A stretch of 64,000 nucleotides of DNA from Apodemus sylvaticus (lineage: Eukaryota > Chordata > Mammalia > Rodentia > Muridae). The stretch spans positions 130,746,465 through 130,810,464 of the forward strand of contig NC_067477.1 of the NCBI RefSeq assembly GCF_947179515.1, given 5' to 3'. Position numbers and translations under genes: made by a program. Below the pieces are notes generated by a model, which made no database searches, was not told where the DNA came from, and saw nothing but the letters and a program-made list of their open reading frames with translations. Below are positions 11,597 to 23,814 of the stretch, one piece after another; position 1 is the stretch's first letter, and the number at the start of each line of letters is the position of its first letter.

Positions 11597-12240
11597 AACA
11601 CAGAGTACAATTTTTTTTAATTTTTTTTTATTTGATATATTTTTATTTACATTTCAAGTGATTTCCCCTTTTCTGGCTCCCCACTCCCCGAAAGTCCCAT
11701 AAGCCCTCTTCCTTCCCCCTGTTCTCCCATCCACGACTTCCCACTTCCCTGTTCTGGTTTTGCCCTACACTGCTACACTGAGTCTTTCCAGAACCAGGGG
11801 CCACTCCTCCATTCTTCTTGTACCTCATTTGATGTGTGGATTATGTTCTGGGTATCCCAGTTCTCTAGGCTAATATCCACCCATCAGTGAATGCATACCA
11901 TGATTGATCTTTTGAGACTGGGTTACCTCACTTAGTATGATGCTCTCCAGCTCCATCCATTTGCCTAAGAATTTCATGAATCCATTGTTTCTAATGGCTG
12001 AATAGTACTCCATTGTGTATATATACCACATTTTTTGCATCCATTCTTCTGTTGAGGGATACCTGGGTTCTTTCCAGCTTCTGGCTATTATAAATAGGGC
12101 TGCTATGAACATAGTGGAGCATGTATTCTTACTACCTCCAGGATGGAGCTAGAGAACATCATACTAAGTGAGGTAACCCAGTCTCAAAAGATTAATCATG
12201 GTATGCACTCACTAATAAGTGGAACACAGAGTACAATTTT
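11597..12240 (-). mobile_element. L1_Rn insertion with 5' inversion and perfect 18-bp target-site duplication
   Basis: The direct repeat 'aacacagagtacaatttt' flanks it perfectly (11597-11614 and 12223-12240). Minus-strand L1 runs from a T run at about 11615 through the rat 3' UTR and the ORF2 end to 12134. There the strand flips, and 12135-12222 reads plus ('ggatggagctagagaacatc' to 'actcactaataagtgg'). The flipped segment covers L1 sequence that is also present in the minus part, so about 85 bp is carried twice in opposite orientation. The perfect duplication implies a fairly young insertion. Confidence 0.93.
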
Positions 12241-12257
12241 AAGTAAAAAGTATAATC

Positions 12258-12619
12258 CTAAAAGATCCTGGGCAGACCTCATACAGAACACAAACGCCAG
12301 CCCAGACTACTATACCTAGCAAAACTCTCAATCATCATAGATGGAGAAACCAAGATACTCCATGATAAAACCAAATTCACACAATATCTCTCCACAAATC
12401 AAGTCCTACAAAGGATAATTGATGGAAAATGCCAACACAAGGAGGGAAACTACATCCTAAAAAAAGCAAGAAAGTAATCTTCTTCCAACAAACCCAAAAG
12501 AAAATACTCACACAAACATAAAAATAACATCAAAAATAACAGGAAGTAACAATCACTATTCCCTAATATCTCTTAACAATGACGGACTCAACTCCCCAAT
12601 AAAAAGACATAGACTAACA
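12258..12619 (+). mobile_element. L1 fragment spanning the ORF1 end and ORF2 start
   Basis: Starts inside the ORF1 C-terminal region ('aaagatcctgggcagacctc') and runs through the inter-ORF spacer to the first ORF2 codons ('atctcttaacaatgacgg'). It then breaks off at 12619 without a 3' UTR or poly(A), directly against the 162-bp tandem array. The corresponding region of a fuller copy lies at about 48345-48720. Frames are interrupted. Confidence 0.85.
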
Positions 12620-13450
12620 AAATATTTCTTATGTAAATCTTCAATTTTATCAAAAAGTGTTTGTAATTTGCCTTTTAATTAATTTAGTAATGCTTTTTTA
12701 TGTCTACCATTTTATCTGCATTATTTTTCATGATAATCTTCAATTTTAATGACTTTCTATATATTTCCTCTATTTTATCAGAAATGTTTTCAATGTAAAT
12801 ATTTGATTTTATCATAAATGTTTCTAATTCCACCTTCAATTTATTTAGAAAGAGTTTAGATATCTACCATTTTATATGTAAAATTTTTCCATTAGATGGA
12901 CAATTTTAATGTGTTTGTCTATATATTTCTTGAATTTTACCAGAAATATTTTTCATGTAAATCTTTAATTCTATCTTAAAATGCTTATAATTCCACCTTC
13001 AATCAACTTAGAATGATCTTTATGCCTATAATTTTATCAGTATAATTTCCATGGTAATCTTTAATTTTAACATGTTTTTCTATATATTCCTTCAATTACA
13101 TCAGAAATATTTTCTATGTAAATCTTCAAGTTTATCAGGAAATGTTTATAATTTCATTTTCAAGCAACTTAGTAATACTTTTATGCCTACCATTATTATA
13201 TCTATATAAAATTTTCCATGATAATCTTCAATTCTGACTTGTTTTTCTACATTTTTCTATAATTTCATCAGAAACATTTTCCATGTAAATCTTCAATTCA
13301 ATCATAAAATGTTTCTATTACATATTTCAATTAAATTAGCAATGTTTTACATGTCTACCACTTTAGTCTTTAATTTTCAATGAAAATTATCAATTTTAAC
13401 ATGTTTATCTGAAATATTTTCCATGTAAATCTTTAATTTCATCATAAAAA
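12618..13450 (+). repeat. Diverged tandem array, ~162-bp period, six units
   Basis: A conserved block of the form 'atgtaaatcttcaatttta' begins at 12631, 12793, 12955, 13116, 13283 and 13423, spacings of 162, 162, 161, 167 and 140 bp. A second, related block ('atgataatcttcaatttta') recurs half a unit away at about 12730, 13051, 13218 and 13380, with a degraded copy near 12895. The unit may itself be an ancient dimer of about 81 bp. The array is very AT-rich, has no open frame, and I do not recognise it as a named satellite. Confidence 0.88.
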
Positions 13451-15588
13451 AAGAATGTGAATTTTCCCTCCCACCCTATTCTACATATTCTCTCACCTCT
13501 TTATGTTTCATGATAATAACCTTTGTTATATCTATATAGCTTTCCAAGGAATTTTTGATAATTAAAAAACAAAACTACATATATACTTACCAACCTGTTT
13601 TGCTCAAGTGAAACTATGCTACACTTGCTGCTGACAAACATACTTTCACTGAATGTACCTTAGGTTATTTATTGAGCATCATTCATCCGATCCTTACAGA
13701 AAATCACAAAGAAGTGCACAATCATTCCACTTTTAGTCTTGTGATCCAAATATCTAAAAATTGTCATAAAGTAAGTCATTAAATGACCTTATTTCTTCAA
13801 GTGAACAGCATTACAGTTAAGGAATCACACCTGTGACCAAGAATCTATCAAAGAATTAAAATAATGATAAAATGGACTGTCAAAGATACAAAACAACCTT
13901 TAAATTAGTTCATCAATAGCTCTCATTCTCATAAATCAGGGTACATTAACAAAAACTTCATAATCACTATATGGTCCCAATACACAAATAGCAAAATGCT
14001 TCTTCGTGTTTCTCAAATGCTTCTTCACGTTCCTCAAAATATCTTCATCAAAAACACACTTGGTTGTATTTTTCTTGTATTTTTAGAAGGTTTGTTTTAT
14101 TTCATAGGATGAGTTTAATCCCCAAGTTTTCTTTTTACAAAATCGTGTGTTTTTTTGTGTTGACATATATCCCTACAACATTCAGAGGAATCAAAGTAAT
14201 TCATTGATACCATTCTGAACTAATAATTATTGAGAGAATACTTAAAGCAATTTCAATTAAAATTTTAAGTATACAATTCTTCTACTTTGTTTATTCTTTT
14301 CTTTTTTCTCCATCTTTGTTCCCAAAACAGTTTCGGTAAAAGCTTTCCAGTGATTGGAGATGGGAGTTCTCTTGAAAGGGGATTCAAAGATAGAGAAGGA
14401 ACAAGGTCATGTTCATTTACTCTGGCTGAATAGATAGAGAGGAAAAACTAACAGAAAAGGACCTGTGAGGTTTCCTCTTGCAGAAGATACCATTCTCTTC
14501 ATTTGAAGAACTGCCTTAGTCGCTATGTAGCATATGAAACTAGGTAGAAACCATTAGATAATGAGCAAATGTGGGATGAGTCCTAAGAAAATTCTTTGGA
14601 AAAATGAAATCATTGACACTGTAAACAAGAATTGTTCATTTTAAATATGAACCTAGTGGTCCTGAATTATGGTGCCCTTTCTGTTAAATGAAGTAACCTC
14701 CAAACACAATTTCTGGTCCAAGAATATGGCATAAATCAAGAAAATCATTTTATTGTATTATTTTGTGTATCATCAGCCCTGTCTTAGGGTAGTACAGATA
14801 TCCACTCCTAAGAGAGCTAAGTAAAATTTCCTTTTAATGTACTTTAACCTTCTTTGCTACTCCTCTTGCCTACCAGCTATCAGGACCTGCCCCCTACCAC
14901 CATTACATGTCCATAGCCATTCCCCATAAAAACCGTCTGCATATAAATTAGCAGCTCCCAAAATGGCTAGTCCATTCCCCAATATCCATTCCCAGGGAAG
15001 GTCATGGTTTGGGAATCGCAGAATTAATGGTAGTTAGGTACATGCATCAAGTAGATGAAAGAAATGGCAGAACGAGTGTTTATAGAAGAAAGCATCCTAA
15101 CTGTCTCTACAGTCATATGCTTCACTTATTATGAAACAGACCAGGAATTTTGTGGCAAGGTTGAGTTCATGAAACAAAAGTTTAATTGGTACTGATGGTA
15201 TGGTCGTATGATGACAGACCTGAGAACTCATTTGATTTAGGCAGTGTACCGAGGCAGAATCTTCATTGTATCACTTAGATACAGTCTTGTGTCTAATTCT
15301 CAGCTCTCTAGGAATCTAGAATTTGAGTTATTCATTGTAGCATTCTACTGTTTAAAATTAAAATTTCTCCCTAAAAAACTCTTCCTTACAAATTGTTCTG
15401 AGGCTCAAAGGAAACACTGTCAATTCTCAACTAATGTAGGCTGTAAAATGGCAAGCATTTAAACCTACACTCACCACTCACGGGAAAGGCTGAGATCATC
15501 CTTATGAGAAACTGCTTAATTATGAGAGACTGCTTAATTTATTTTAATTTACATCACTATATAATTTATAACCACCTAAAAGAGTGAA
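13451..15588. other. Intergenic sequence containing the other inverted arm
   Basis: No gene recognised. Contents: the 13689-13924 arm, and a short direct duplication near 13996-14037 ('aaatgcttcttcgtgtttct' then a near copy). Confidence 0.6.
13689..13924 (-). repeat. Right arm of a ~240-bp inverted duplication
   Basis: Reverse-complement partner of 10181-10424. The 3.26 kb between the arms holds an inverted L1_Rn, an L1 fragment and the 162-bp array. Confidence 0.9.
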
Positions 15589-15919
15589 CAATAGATAGGT
15601 AGGGAGGGAGGTAGGCAGGTAGGTAGGTAGGAAGGTAGGAAGGTAGGTAAGTAGGTAGGTAGATGGACAGACGAACAGAAAGACGGATGGATGGATGGAC
15701 GGATGGACGGACAGGCAGGCAGGCAAGCAGATGGATAGATGGACAAAAATACGGATAGACTAATGGGTAGATGGATGATAATTAAGTGATAGATGGGTAG
15801 ATAGATTGATAAACACGTGGGCAGAAAAATAGATAATAGGTAATAGGTGGGCAGACAAACAGATATAGTTAGATGATAGATTAGATAAGATGATAAGTAA
15901 ATAGATTAGATAGGTAGAT

Positions 15920-15958
<39 letters not shown>

Positions 15959-15994
15959 GATAGATAGATAGATAGATGATAGATGATAGATAGA
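15589..15994. repeat. Compound GGTA/GGAT/GACA/GATA tetranucleotide array
   Basis: About 400 bp of purine-rich tetranucleotide steps: (GGTA) at about 15595-15660, (GGAT/GGAC) to about 15740, mixed GATA-like steps, then clean (GATA)n at about 15918-15957 with a short continuation to 15994. Confidence 0.96.
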
Positions 15995-17379
15995 CAGCAG
16001 AAAGGTAATTCTAGCAGTGTTGCAGTGTAATCTAGTATAGGTATGAGAACCTTGACCACAGGTACCACACGCCATTTCTTATTGTGCTACCACCAGGCCC
16101 GATATATGGTGAAAAGCATTCAATGAAGCAAATCAAGTCACAATCAGAAAAGCAACTGCACGGCCTTCCCACTCTTTGTTACTACACAGACCTTGTGTGT
16201 AAGCAAAGCAGCTTGCCCTGCTCTATAGGTACTGCGCTTTATTAACTTGAGGACATTTTAAATTTTTGAATGGTTAGTAAACTAATTACTACAATATAAA
16301 AAAACATGACTATGAAAATAATATTATTTTACTGAAAAAAACTGATTTTCTTTGACAATCCTCCTAAATGTGTTCACTTTCCTATAAGGTTAGTTAAAGA
16401 GTAAGTCTGAATGTACAACAGTGCTACACCTGCAGAAGAAAGCCTGCCCTGTGCACCATCATTGTTTGCATCTATATGGGCAGCCATCAGTAAGAAGAAA
16501 AGCCCTGTCATTCTTATTAAGAAGTCAAGTTTATTTGATAATTCAAGATTTATCACATGACAGCAAAACTACCAGTGTGAGGAGAGAGACAAACGCTGAC
16601 TTCTCTGTGAAAGGACCAACACTCACATAATAATGCTAGAATAAATTCCCCAGTGGCCTTCTAGGGAATTATTATAGAAGATCATTTGAAAGGAATTATA
16701 TTTAAATGATTATTTGAACCATGAAGCCACCAAATCATTGAGAATCTATTTTCCTAGATGTCTTCAATTAGTCATAGACACTGATAAAAAAGTAATGAGC
16801 CGTACTACATTGATTCCAGATGAATGCTATAGGCAGAATAAAACTTTAACTTGCTTCCACTTTTTATCTTTATGATTTCTTTCTGTGTGGAATTATACTA
16901 CTTAACACACCTTGAATAGATAAAAACACTGATTATTTTAACACTCCAAATGATGAGACTTCTGGTATTTGCTTCCATAAAGCAGCCAGCAGGATGCAGA
17001 ATATTTCTGACTAAACTCGTCAAAAGATGGACTGATTTACCTTCAAGGGTGCATTAAGATCATTATTTCCCTCTGAAATGAAAAAGGTTAGAAATGTGTT
17101 TCACTTGGAATTAATAAAATCATATAGTGAACATAGACTAGGATTCCAAAGGTCGTCATGCTAACCTGGAGTCTTTCCCCTGTAAACTCAATGCTCCTGA
17201 ACAAATCAAATTATATAAGAATCTATCACAATTGAGATATGAACAGAAATTATGTCAACAACTAAGTGCTTAGCAATATGTCCTTCACTATTTTACTAAG
17301 AATACAAATTGGTTTAAGTCACCAGGTATCTTTTTAAAACAAGAATCAATCCTATGGAAGGGTCACAATCAATGTTTCT
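15995..17379. other. Unassigned intergenic sequence
   Basis: No convincing exon or repeat. Short frames (for example 16421-16630) have no recognisable domain. Confidence 0.55.
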
Positions 17380-17655
17380 GCTACTGTTGTGGTTGGGTCT
17401 GAAATGCTTCCCATGGTTTTGTTTCTGGGGCTTGCTTCCCATTCTAGAGCACTATTTTGAAGATCACAAAGTCTTTAAGAAGTAAGTCTTATCTAAAACA
17501 AGTTCACAAGTGGTGAACCTTTGCAGATCACCCCCATCCCTGATTTTGTCCTACATGTTCTGCCTCCTATTCTGCCAGGGTGTGAACAGCTGCTGCCTCG
17601 AGCTCTTGCTACCACAGACAAATCTGCTCTGCTTTGACTATCTTCAATAAAGTAT
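17380..17655 (+). mobile_element. Possible ancient MaLR-type LTR fragment
   Basis: Begins with 'gttgtggttgggtctgaaat' and ends near 'cttcaataaagtatt'. The middle has 'tacatgttctgcctcctatt' and 'gtgtgaacagctgctgcctc'. The order resembles MaLR LTRs, including a terminal AATAAA. It is strongly diverged, so the call is tentative. Confidence 0.42.
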
Positions 17656-17816
17656 TACGAGGAATTTTAACTTTCCCAAATACGGAATCCAGACAGATGA
17701 TGCACAAGAACAAATATGACAGATCCAGTACATGGTGATCAAATAAGAGACTCACAGTTCAGGGACATTATTCATGGGATATGATAGACTTCCTTATTGA
17801 GTATCAAAGAATCATG

Positions 17817-18210
17817 AGTAACTATTCAGCCATTAGAAACAATGAATTCATGAAATTCTTAGGCAAATGGATGGAGCTAGAGAACATCATACTAAGTGAG
17901 GTAACCCAGACTCAAAAGGTGAATCATGGTATGCACTCACTAATAAGTGGTTATTAACCTAGAAAACTGGAATACCCAAAACATAATCCACACATCAAAT
18001 GAGGTACAAGAAGAAAGGAGGAGTGGCCCCTGGTTCTGGAAAGACTCAGTGAAACAGTATTCGGCAAAACCAGAACGGGGAAGTGGGAAGGGGTTGGTGG
18101 GAGGACAGGGGGAGAGAAGGGGGCTTACGGAACTTTCGGGGAGTTGGGGGGCTAGAAAAGGGGAAATCATTTGAAATGTAAATAAAAAATATATCGAATA
18201 AAAAAAAGAA
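17817..18210 (+). mobile_element. L1_Rn 5'-truncated 3' end
   Basis: Plus-strand copy starting in the last ORF2 codons ('actattcagccattagaaac') and running through the complete rat 3' UTR to 'aaatatatcgaataaaaaaa'. The A-rich tail extends to about 18245. No target-site duplication was found. Confidence 0.92.
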
Positions 18211-18245
18211 AGAGAAAAGAGACAAAAACAGGAAAAAAAGAAAGA

Positions 18246-19664
18246 AAATATCAACACGCAAGTTAGCAAATGGACAAATCATAATAATTGTAGACAAAGT
18301 AATATTAATATGCCAGAAATTAACCTGAAGACAGAAAAATTATTTATTTCTTTGAAGTCATCACAAGACATTATTTTTGCCTGATGTCACCATTACAACT
18401 AAGCATCTACAAAAGTCTTAAAACAAGGAGTCAATTGATAAATTTTATTGGAATCTATTAGATGCCTATAACATCTAATGTTACTATAGTTAATAACTAA
18501 TGGAACTAGAGCTTTAGTATCCAAATAAATGAGTGTTTTATATGTTCCCTAAAAAGTATAAGCCACAAATGAAAAGGGATCCTGTGTTCACCCCAGTTCC
18601 CATGGGTATCAAGTCTTCTTCATTGGCAGAGAAGAAAGAATAAACAAAAGCTGTCTCAGCTGTCACTTCCTCTACTTGTCCCAGTTTGCAGGTCTGTTCT
18701 TGCATAATCATTTTCAAAACTGACAATAGTAAAGTATACCAATGACTAAGGCCAGAAGGAGATTTCCATACTGCTGCAGGCTCTGCTGATGCCTTAACAT
18801 GCAAGACAGGTGATGTTTATGTATAAGAATTGAGACTCATGGTCTCAAAGGTGGAGAAGCCTCAAAACAATGAAACACACCAACTTTCTACCAAGTTTAA
18901 GAAAATGTATATGGCAAACACAGAATGCGGTAGGAGGTCTCTTCTGTCTATGGAGTAGGACTACTGTTCTCCTCCAAAACTACAAATGGAAAACCCACAT
19001 TTTTCACCCACATGGGGTTTCGAGTGTATAACACACAAATCATTTTTCACTCAAGAAAATATTACTACTAGGAAAAGATAATTTAATTTAGATCATTTAG
19101 AAAGTAAGTGGATGTGGCAAGTCTAAAAGACTCTTGTGTTGAGATTTTAAATGCAAAACTATGTACCTCTATGTCAAAACTTCATGCCATAATGAAAATG
19201 ATTGGTTCACACTCTATGGATTAACTGTTCTGATCATCTTAACTGCATTGTGTTTCTAATTAAATTGTATCAAAATAAAAGTGGAATCTACAAATAAGTA
19301 TTCAGATGATTGTCTGTAAGAATTCATTTTAAATTGCCTACAAAAAGCAACTCACTGCTGAATCAGCAGTTGCCATATAAAAGCATAAAAGTTTTGCACT
19401 GATCAAGTACTAAGAGTTTCCTTGAATAGGTTATAGGAACCAACAGACACACTAACATAGAAGGGGGAAAGGGCTCCAACCTTACAGACAACTAACAAAT
19501 GCTGAGAACAGGAGAAAGTAGTCATTTGCAGGCAACAGTTCCTCAATTGCTATGAAATTTTCCAACTTGCCAGCCCAGAGACTGTACTTACATATGTATG
19601 AATGAATATATACCATACGACAATTAGAGAGAAAAGCCCAGGGATGAGCAATGTAAGAATTTGA
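18246..19664. other. Unassigned intergenic sequence
   Basis: No repeat or gene recognised. A minus-strand frame of 88 codons (18538-18804) has no family resemblance that I can support. Confidence 0.55.
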
Positions 19665-19671
19665 GAGACAG

Positions 19672-19718
<47 letters not shown>

Positions 19719-19747
19719 GACAGAGACAGAGAGAGACAGAGAGAGAG
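19665..19747. repeat. (GAGA)/(CAGA)n microsatellite
   Basis: GA runs with a clean (ACAG) block at about 19694-19718. Confidence 0.95.
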
Positions 19748-19865
19748 CACATAATATTGTGGGTATATGAGAAGAATAGGCAAAAAAATGAAAAAATAAA
19801 ATGTAATATTTTAATTTCAAAATTTTGAAGTCGTAGGCAACTAAAAACTACTAAGAGAGAGAGAA

Positions 19866-20130
19866 AAAATTAGTGTTCCCCAGAAAAGAATATCCAAAAT
19901 GCGTATCCAATCCCAACTGGCCAGCCCTAAAAATGTTTATATAAGCAACACTAAACACAGTCAGTAGATTGCATTTGTATAGTTGTTTGTATTACTTGAA
20001 TATACATAACAACAATAATTAATTATTTGAGGCCATGGGTTTGAGAAGTGGAGAGGGAGGAACACAGGAAGGTTTGAAGGGAGAGAGAAATGCTGCCATC
20101 ATATTTAATTAGTTTTTAAAAAGAAAAAAA
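19866..20130 (+). mobile_element. Lx-type L1 3' end
   Basis: Contains 'tagtgttccccagaaaagaa', 'caactggccagcccta', 'cagtcagtagattgca' and 'gaggccatgggtttgagaag', in the order of the Lx 3' end. It finishes in an A-rich stretch at about 20117-20130. Confidence 0.8.
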
Positions 20131-20268
20131 CCATTGACCATCAGTGGTCATTTAGGGTTCCCTTAAAGTTTCTCAGATTAAAAACTACAAAATTAATATG
20201 GTTCTAAATGTTTTGTATAAATAAAAAAAAGCAGTTTGCATCAAATCATGAAATTTTATCTCTTGCGA

Positions 20269-21712
20269 TTCCATAAAATTTCTTTTTTTTTTATGTGATA
20301 CTTTTTTTTATTCCATATATTTTTATTTACATTTCAAATGATTTCTGCTTTTCTGGCCCCCCACTCCTCAAAAGTCCCATAAACTCTCTTCCCTCCCCCC
20401 TTTTCTCCCATCCACCCCTTTCAACTTCCCTGTTCTAGTTTTGCCCTATACTGCTACATTGAGTCTTTCCAGAACCAGGGGCCACTCCTCCGTTCTTCTT
20501 GTACCTCATTTGATGTGAAGATTATGTTTTGGGTATTTCAGTTTTCTAAGCTAATATCCACATATTAGTGAGTGCATACCATGATTGATCTTTTGAGACT
20601 GGGTTACCTCACTTAGTATGATGTTCTCCAGCTCCACCCATTTGTCTAAGAATTTCATGAATTGTTTCTAATGGCTGAATAGTACTCCACTGTGTACATA
20701 TACCACATTTTTTACATCCATTCTTCCTTTGAGGGATACCTGGGTTCTTTCCAGCTTCTGGCTATTATAAATATGGCTGCTATGAACATAGTGGAGCATG
20801 TATCCTTATTACATGCTGGGGAATCCTCTGGGTATATAGCAGGATCCTCCTGAAGTGACATGCCCAGTTTTCTGAGGAACCGCCAGACTGATTTCCAGAG
20901 TGGTTGTACCAATTTGCAACCCCACCAGCAGTGGAGGAGTGTTCCTCTTTCTCCACATCCTTGCCAACACCTGCTGTCTCCTGAATTTTTAATCTTAGCC
21001 ATTCTGACTGGTGTAAGGTGAAAATCTCAGGGTTGTTTTGATTTGCATTTCCCTAATAACTAATGAAGGTGAGCATTTTTTAAGCTGCGTCTCAGCCATC
21101 CGAAGTTGAAAATTCTTCTCAGCCATCAGGTGAAAATTCTTTGTTTAGCTCTGTACCCCATTTTTAATAGGGTTATTTGGTTTTCTGGAGTCTAACTTCT
21201 TGAGTTCTTTGTATATATTGGATATTAACCCTCTATCTGATGTAGGGTTGGTGAAGATCTTTTCCCAATTTGTTGGTTGCCGATTTGTCCTTTTGATGGT
21301 GTCCTTTGCCTTACAGAAACTTTGTAATTTTATGAGGTCCCATTTGTTAATTCTTGATCTTACAGCATAAGCTATTAGTGTTCTGTTCAGGAACTTTCCC
21401 CCTGTACTGATGTCCTCAAGGTTCTTCCCCAGTTTCTTTTCTATTAGCTTCAGAGTGTCTGGCTTTATGTGGAGGTCCTTGATCCATTTGGAGTTGAGCT
21501 TAGTACAAGGAGGCAAGGATGGATCAATTTGCATTCTTCTGCATGCTGACCTCCAGTTGAACCAGCACCATTTGTTGAAAAGGCTATCTTTTTTTCCACT
21601 GGATGTTTACAGCTCCTTTGTTGAGGATCAAGTAGCCATAGGTGTGTGGGTTCATTTCTGGATCTTCAGTCCTGTTCCATTGATCTGCCTGCCTGTTCCA
21701 TAAAAATTTCTT
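20269..21712 (-). mobile_element. L1_Rn 5'-truncated insertion with target-site duplication
   Basis: A 1.4-kb minus-strand rat L1 from a T run at about 20285 through the 3' UTR into ORF2. Near-identical flanks 'ttccataaaatttctt' (20269-20284) and the same with one extra A (21696-21712) mark the target-site duplication. It contains a small local rearrangement at about 21083-21150, where 'ctcagccatc' is repeated. The 5' break lies within the ORF2 C-terminal half, so the reverse-transcriptase core is absent. Confidence 0.92.
20712..21560 (-). pseudogene. LINE-1 ORF2 C-terminal fragment
   Basis: Two minus-strand blocks of ORF2p sequence downstream of the reverse-transcriptase core. One (21145-21534) carries motifs such as 'NPTSDRGLISNIYKELKKLD' and 'KWIKDLHIKPDTLKLIEKKL'. 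The second (20712-21002) carries 'GWGCKLVQPLWKSVWRFLRK'-like sequence, here starting CWWGCKLVQ, and 'IAAIFIIARSWKEPRYPS'. The region lies C-terminal to the RT core and includes the cysteine-containing segment of ORF2p. The blocks are separated by a frame break near 21080-21140, and the protein is truncated at its N-terminus, so it cannot encode an active ORF2p. Confidence 0.88.
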
Positions 21713-22228
21713 AAAAATAAAACTAGAAAAACAAAATTGTCACCAAAATGTTGGCATTCTTGGTCATATCTTTTTAAAAAAAAAACTGCTTCTCTTGTAA
21801 CTTCTATTTTTATCATACTTTATTGTATTCCAGATTTTTATCTTATTATAGGCACTAGGAAAAGCAGCTATGACTAAATAAAAGTGATATGAAGAAGCTA
21901 AATAATGAAGTAAAAGATTAATTGAGAATTGGAATGTGTCATACCTCCATTTCACCAGCGCATAACATAGTTTAACATATGTTTTTTGTTCAGAATTTTT
22001 CCCAAAAGAAATTGTACAAGGTTTCTGGGGAACATCCATAAAAGATGTTTAGACTCTGTAAGTAGAACTTATTTGCAGTTTAGTCTGAAATTTAAGATTT
22101 TTTTTCAATTACTACCTTCTAATTATTCATTGGCCAAGGAATGAATTCTAAATTTCTTGAAGTTTGGAAACTCTTTTATTATTGTTTATTTCTTTTAGAA
22201 AGAAGAGGAGGAGGAGGAAGAGGGAAGG

Positions 22229-22230
<2 letters not shown>
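21713..22230. other. Unassigned intergenic sequence
   Basis: No gene or repeat recognised. Confidence 0.6.

Positions 22231-22284
<54 letters not shown>
22231..22284. repeat. (GA)n microsatellite
   Basis: About 27 GA dinucleotides after a GGA-rich lead-in. Confidence 0.96.
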
Positions 22285-22286
<2 letters not shown>

Positions 22287-23814
22287 CACATTTCACAAGA
22301 ATCGATAATTCAGGCCTTAAATTTGTCTGGAAGCAGCATACAAATGATGTTCATCTTCACTCACAGGTTAAAATGGAAGAACATGGAATGCAAAGACTTC
22401 CAACCAATATTGACTTCCTTCTTCCCTGTGGAGCTTCATATTTTTCATTTGTACACCCCTGTTCTTCTTTGTTATCATCAAACATACCAAGTGAACCTCA
22501 CTGGTCAGCCGCAGTCTAGACTTCACACCACTCAGGTTTAATAGCAAGTGAATATTTTGCCTATAATAAGATATTTGTTTATTTGATGGGAATATTGTGA
22601 GATGAAAAATTTTATGACAGTGAAGAACTAATAATTGCATTAGACAATCTTAAGAAGATGGCTAACAAAATATGCACCAGAGAGTGGACAATTCTTGCTG
22701 GGTAAGAGAAATGTATATTCTTCCTTTCTTTGAGTGGGCAGAGGCTTATAAATTTCTGCCTGAAAAATCTATTTCTTTTTTTGGAAAACTTTTCAAAAGG
22801 CAATAAAAGTCATGTACAATTTTTAAAACACACAACTCAGCCTAGTTCCACAGACTGCAGAGATTAATTCTCTTCACAGGTCCTATGGTCTTCCAAGGTG
22901 ATGTAGACTTAGGATATACTACACAAATACAGAAAAAATTAGTTGGGGTTAATGCTGTACCATGGAGAAAGATGGGTTCTAAAGTCAGATAAACTAATTT
23001 TAGAGATGTGGCTTTACCTCCATATGATGTGTGCTTCATATGTTGCCTATGTGCTGAACTTTGGCCCCCTCTGCTATTAAATGAAACTGGTACTAAGTTC
23101 AAAATGGCTGTGAGAATTGACTGAAGAAATGTAGCGAAGACACAACAGCACCCATGATTGACCAGACTGAGTTTCCACATGGTACTTCCTGCTCTTTTTC
23201 TTATTTACCACTGAGGCAACTCAAGTGCAAGCTTTGCAAAGTCTCCAGACTCATATCCACTATGCTACATAGTATCTCATAGAACTTCCAAGTTTTCATG
23301 GTGGATGATAGTATTAATAATTACTGATTCTTATCCATAGCAATCATTTTGAAAACTGCATTTTAGAAGCAGAGAAGGACAGAAATCTCCTGGCTCAACA
23401 TTTCATGTTAATTGACATACTTCAAAGGCTATCAATGAGGGGTAATAAAAAGTAACTTAATTGGAAAGAATTATGTGGGATTGATTCCCTGAAGCATATG
23501 TTGGTTTTCTTCCCATTGTATTTACAGTGTTTGCCCTAATTAAAGCAAGGGTCATTGAAGGCTTCCCGTGCTCCTATACATGGAAGAAGAGGGCACCAGG
23601 AAAGCCAAGGTCCCTTAAACAATTTATTTCTTCTCTACAGAATCCCAAAATGACTTTAGGGTCATAAAATCATTTAGTGGAATAAGAGATACAATGAACA
23701 TTAATAAAATTAATAAAAAGCTTCTACAAAAACGTGTTTCCCTTAGGTGAATGATAGTCTGTTTTCCTTAAAATAGCCATCATTCTTTTTCTATTTACCT
23801 CAAAGCTAGAAAAG
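22285..23814. other. Unassigned intergenic sequence
   Basis: No exon or repeat that I can support. A 112-codon minus-strand frame (22842-23180) lacks family features. Confidence 0.55.

Noticed and set aside
15589..15994. CRISPR-like spaced repeats
   Set aside because: The repeats are contiguous tetranucleotide steps without spacers, in a mammalian genome.
18538..18804. Minus-strand 88-codon frame
   Set aside because: No recognisable protein family, and no exon signals.
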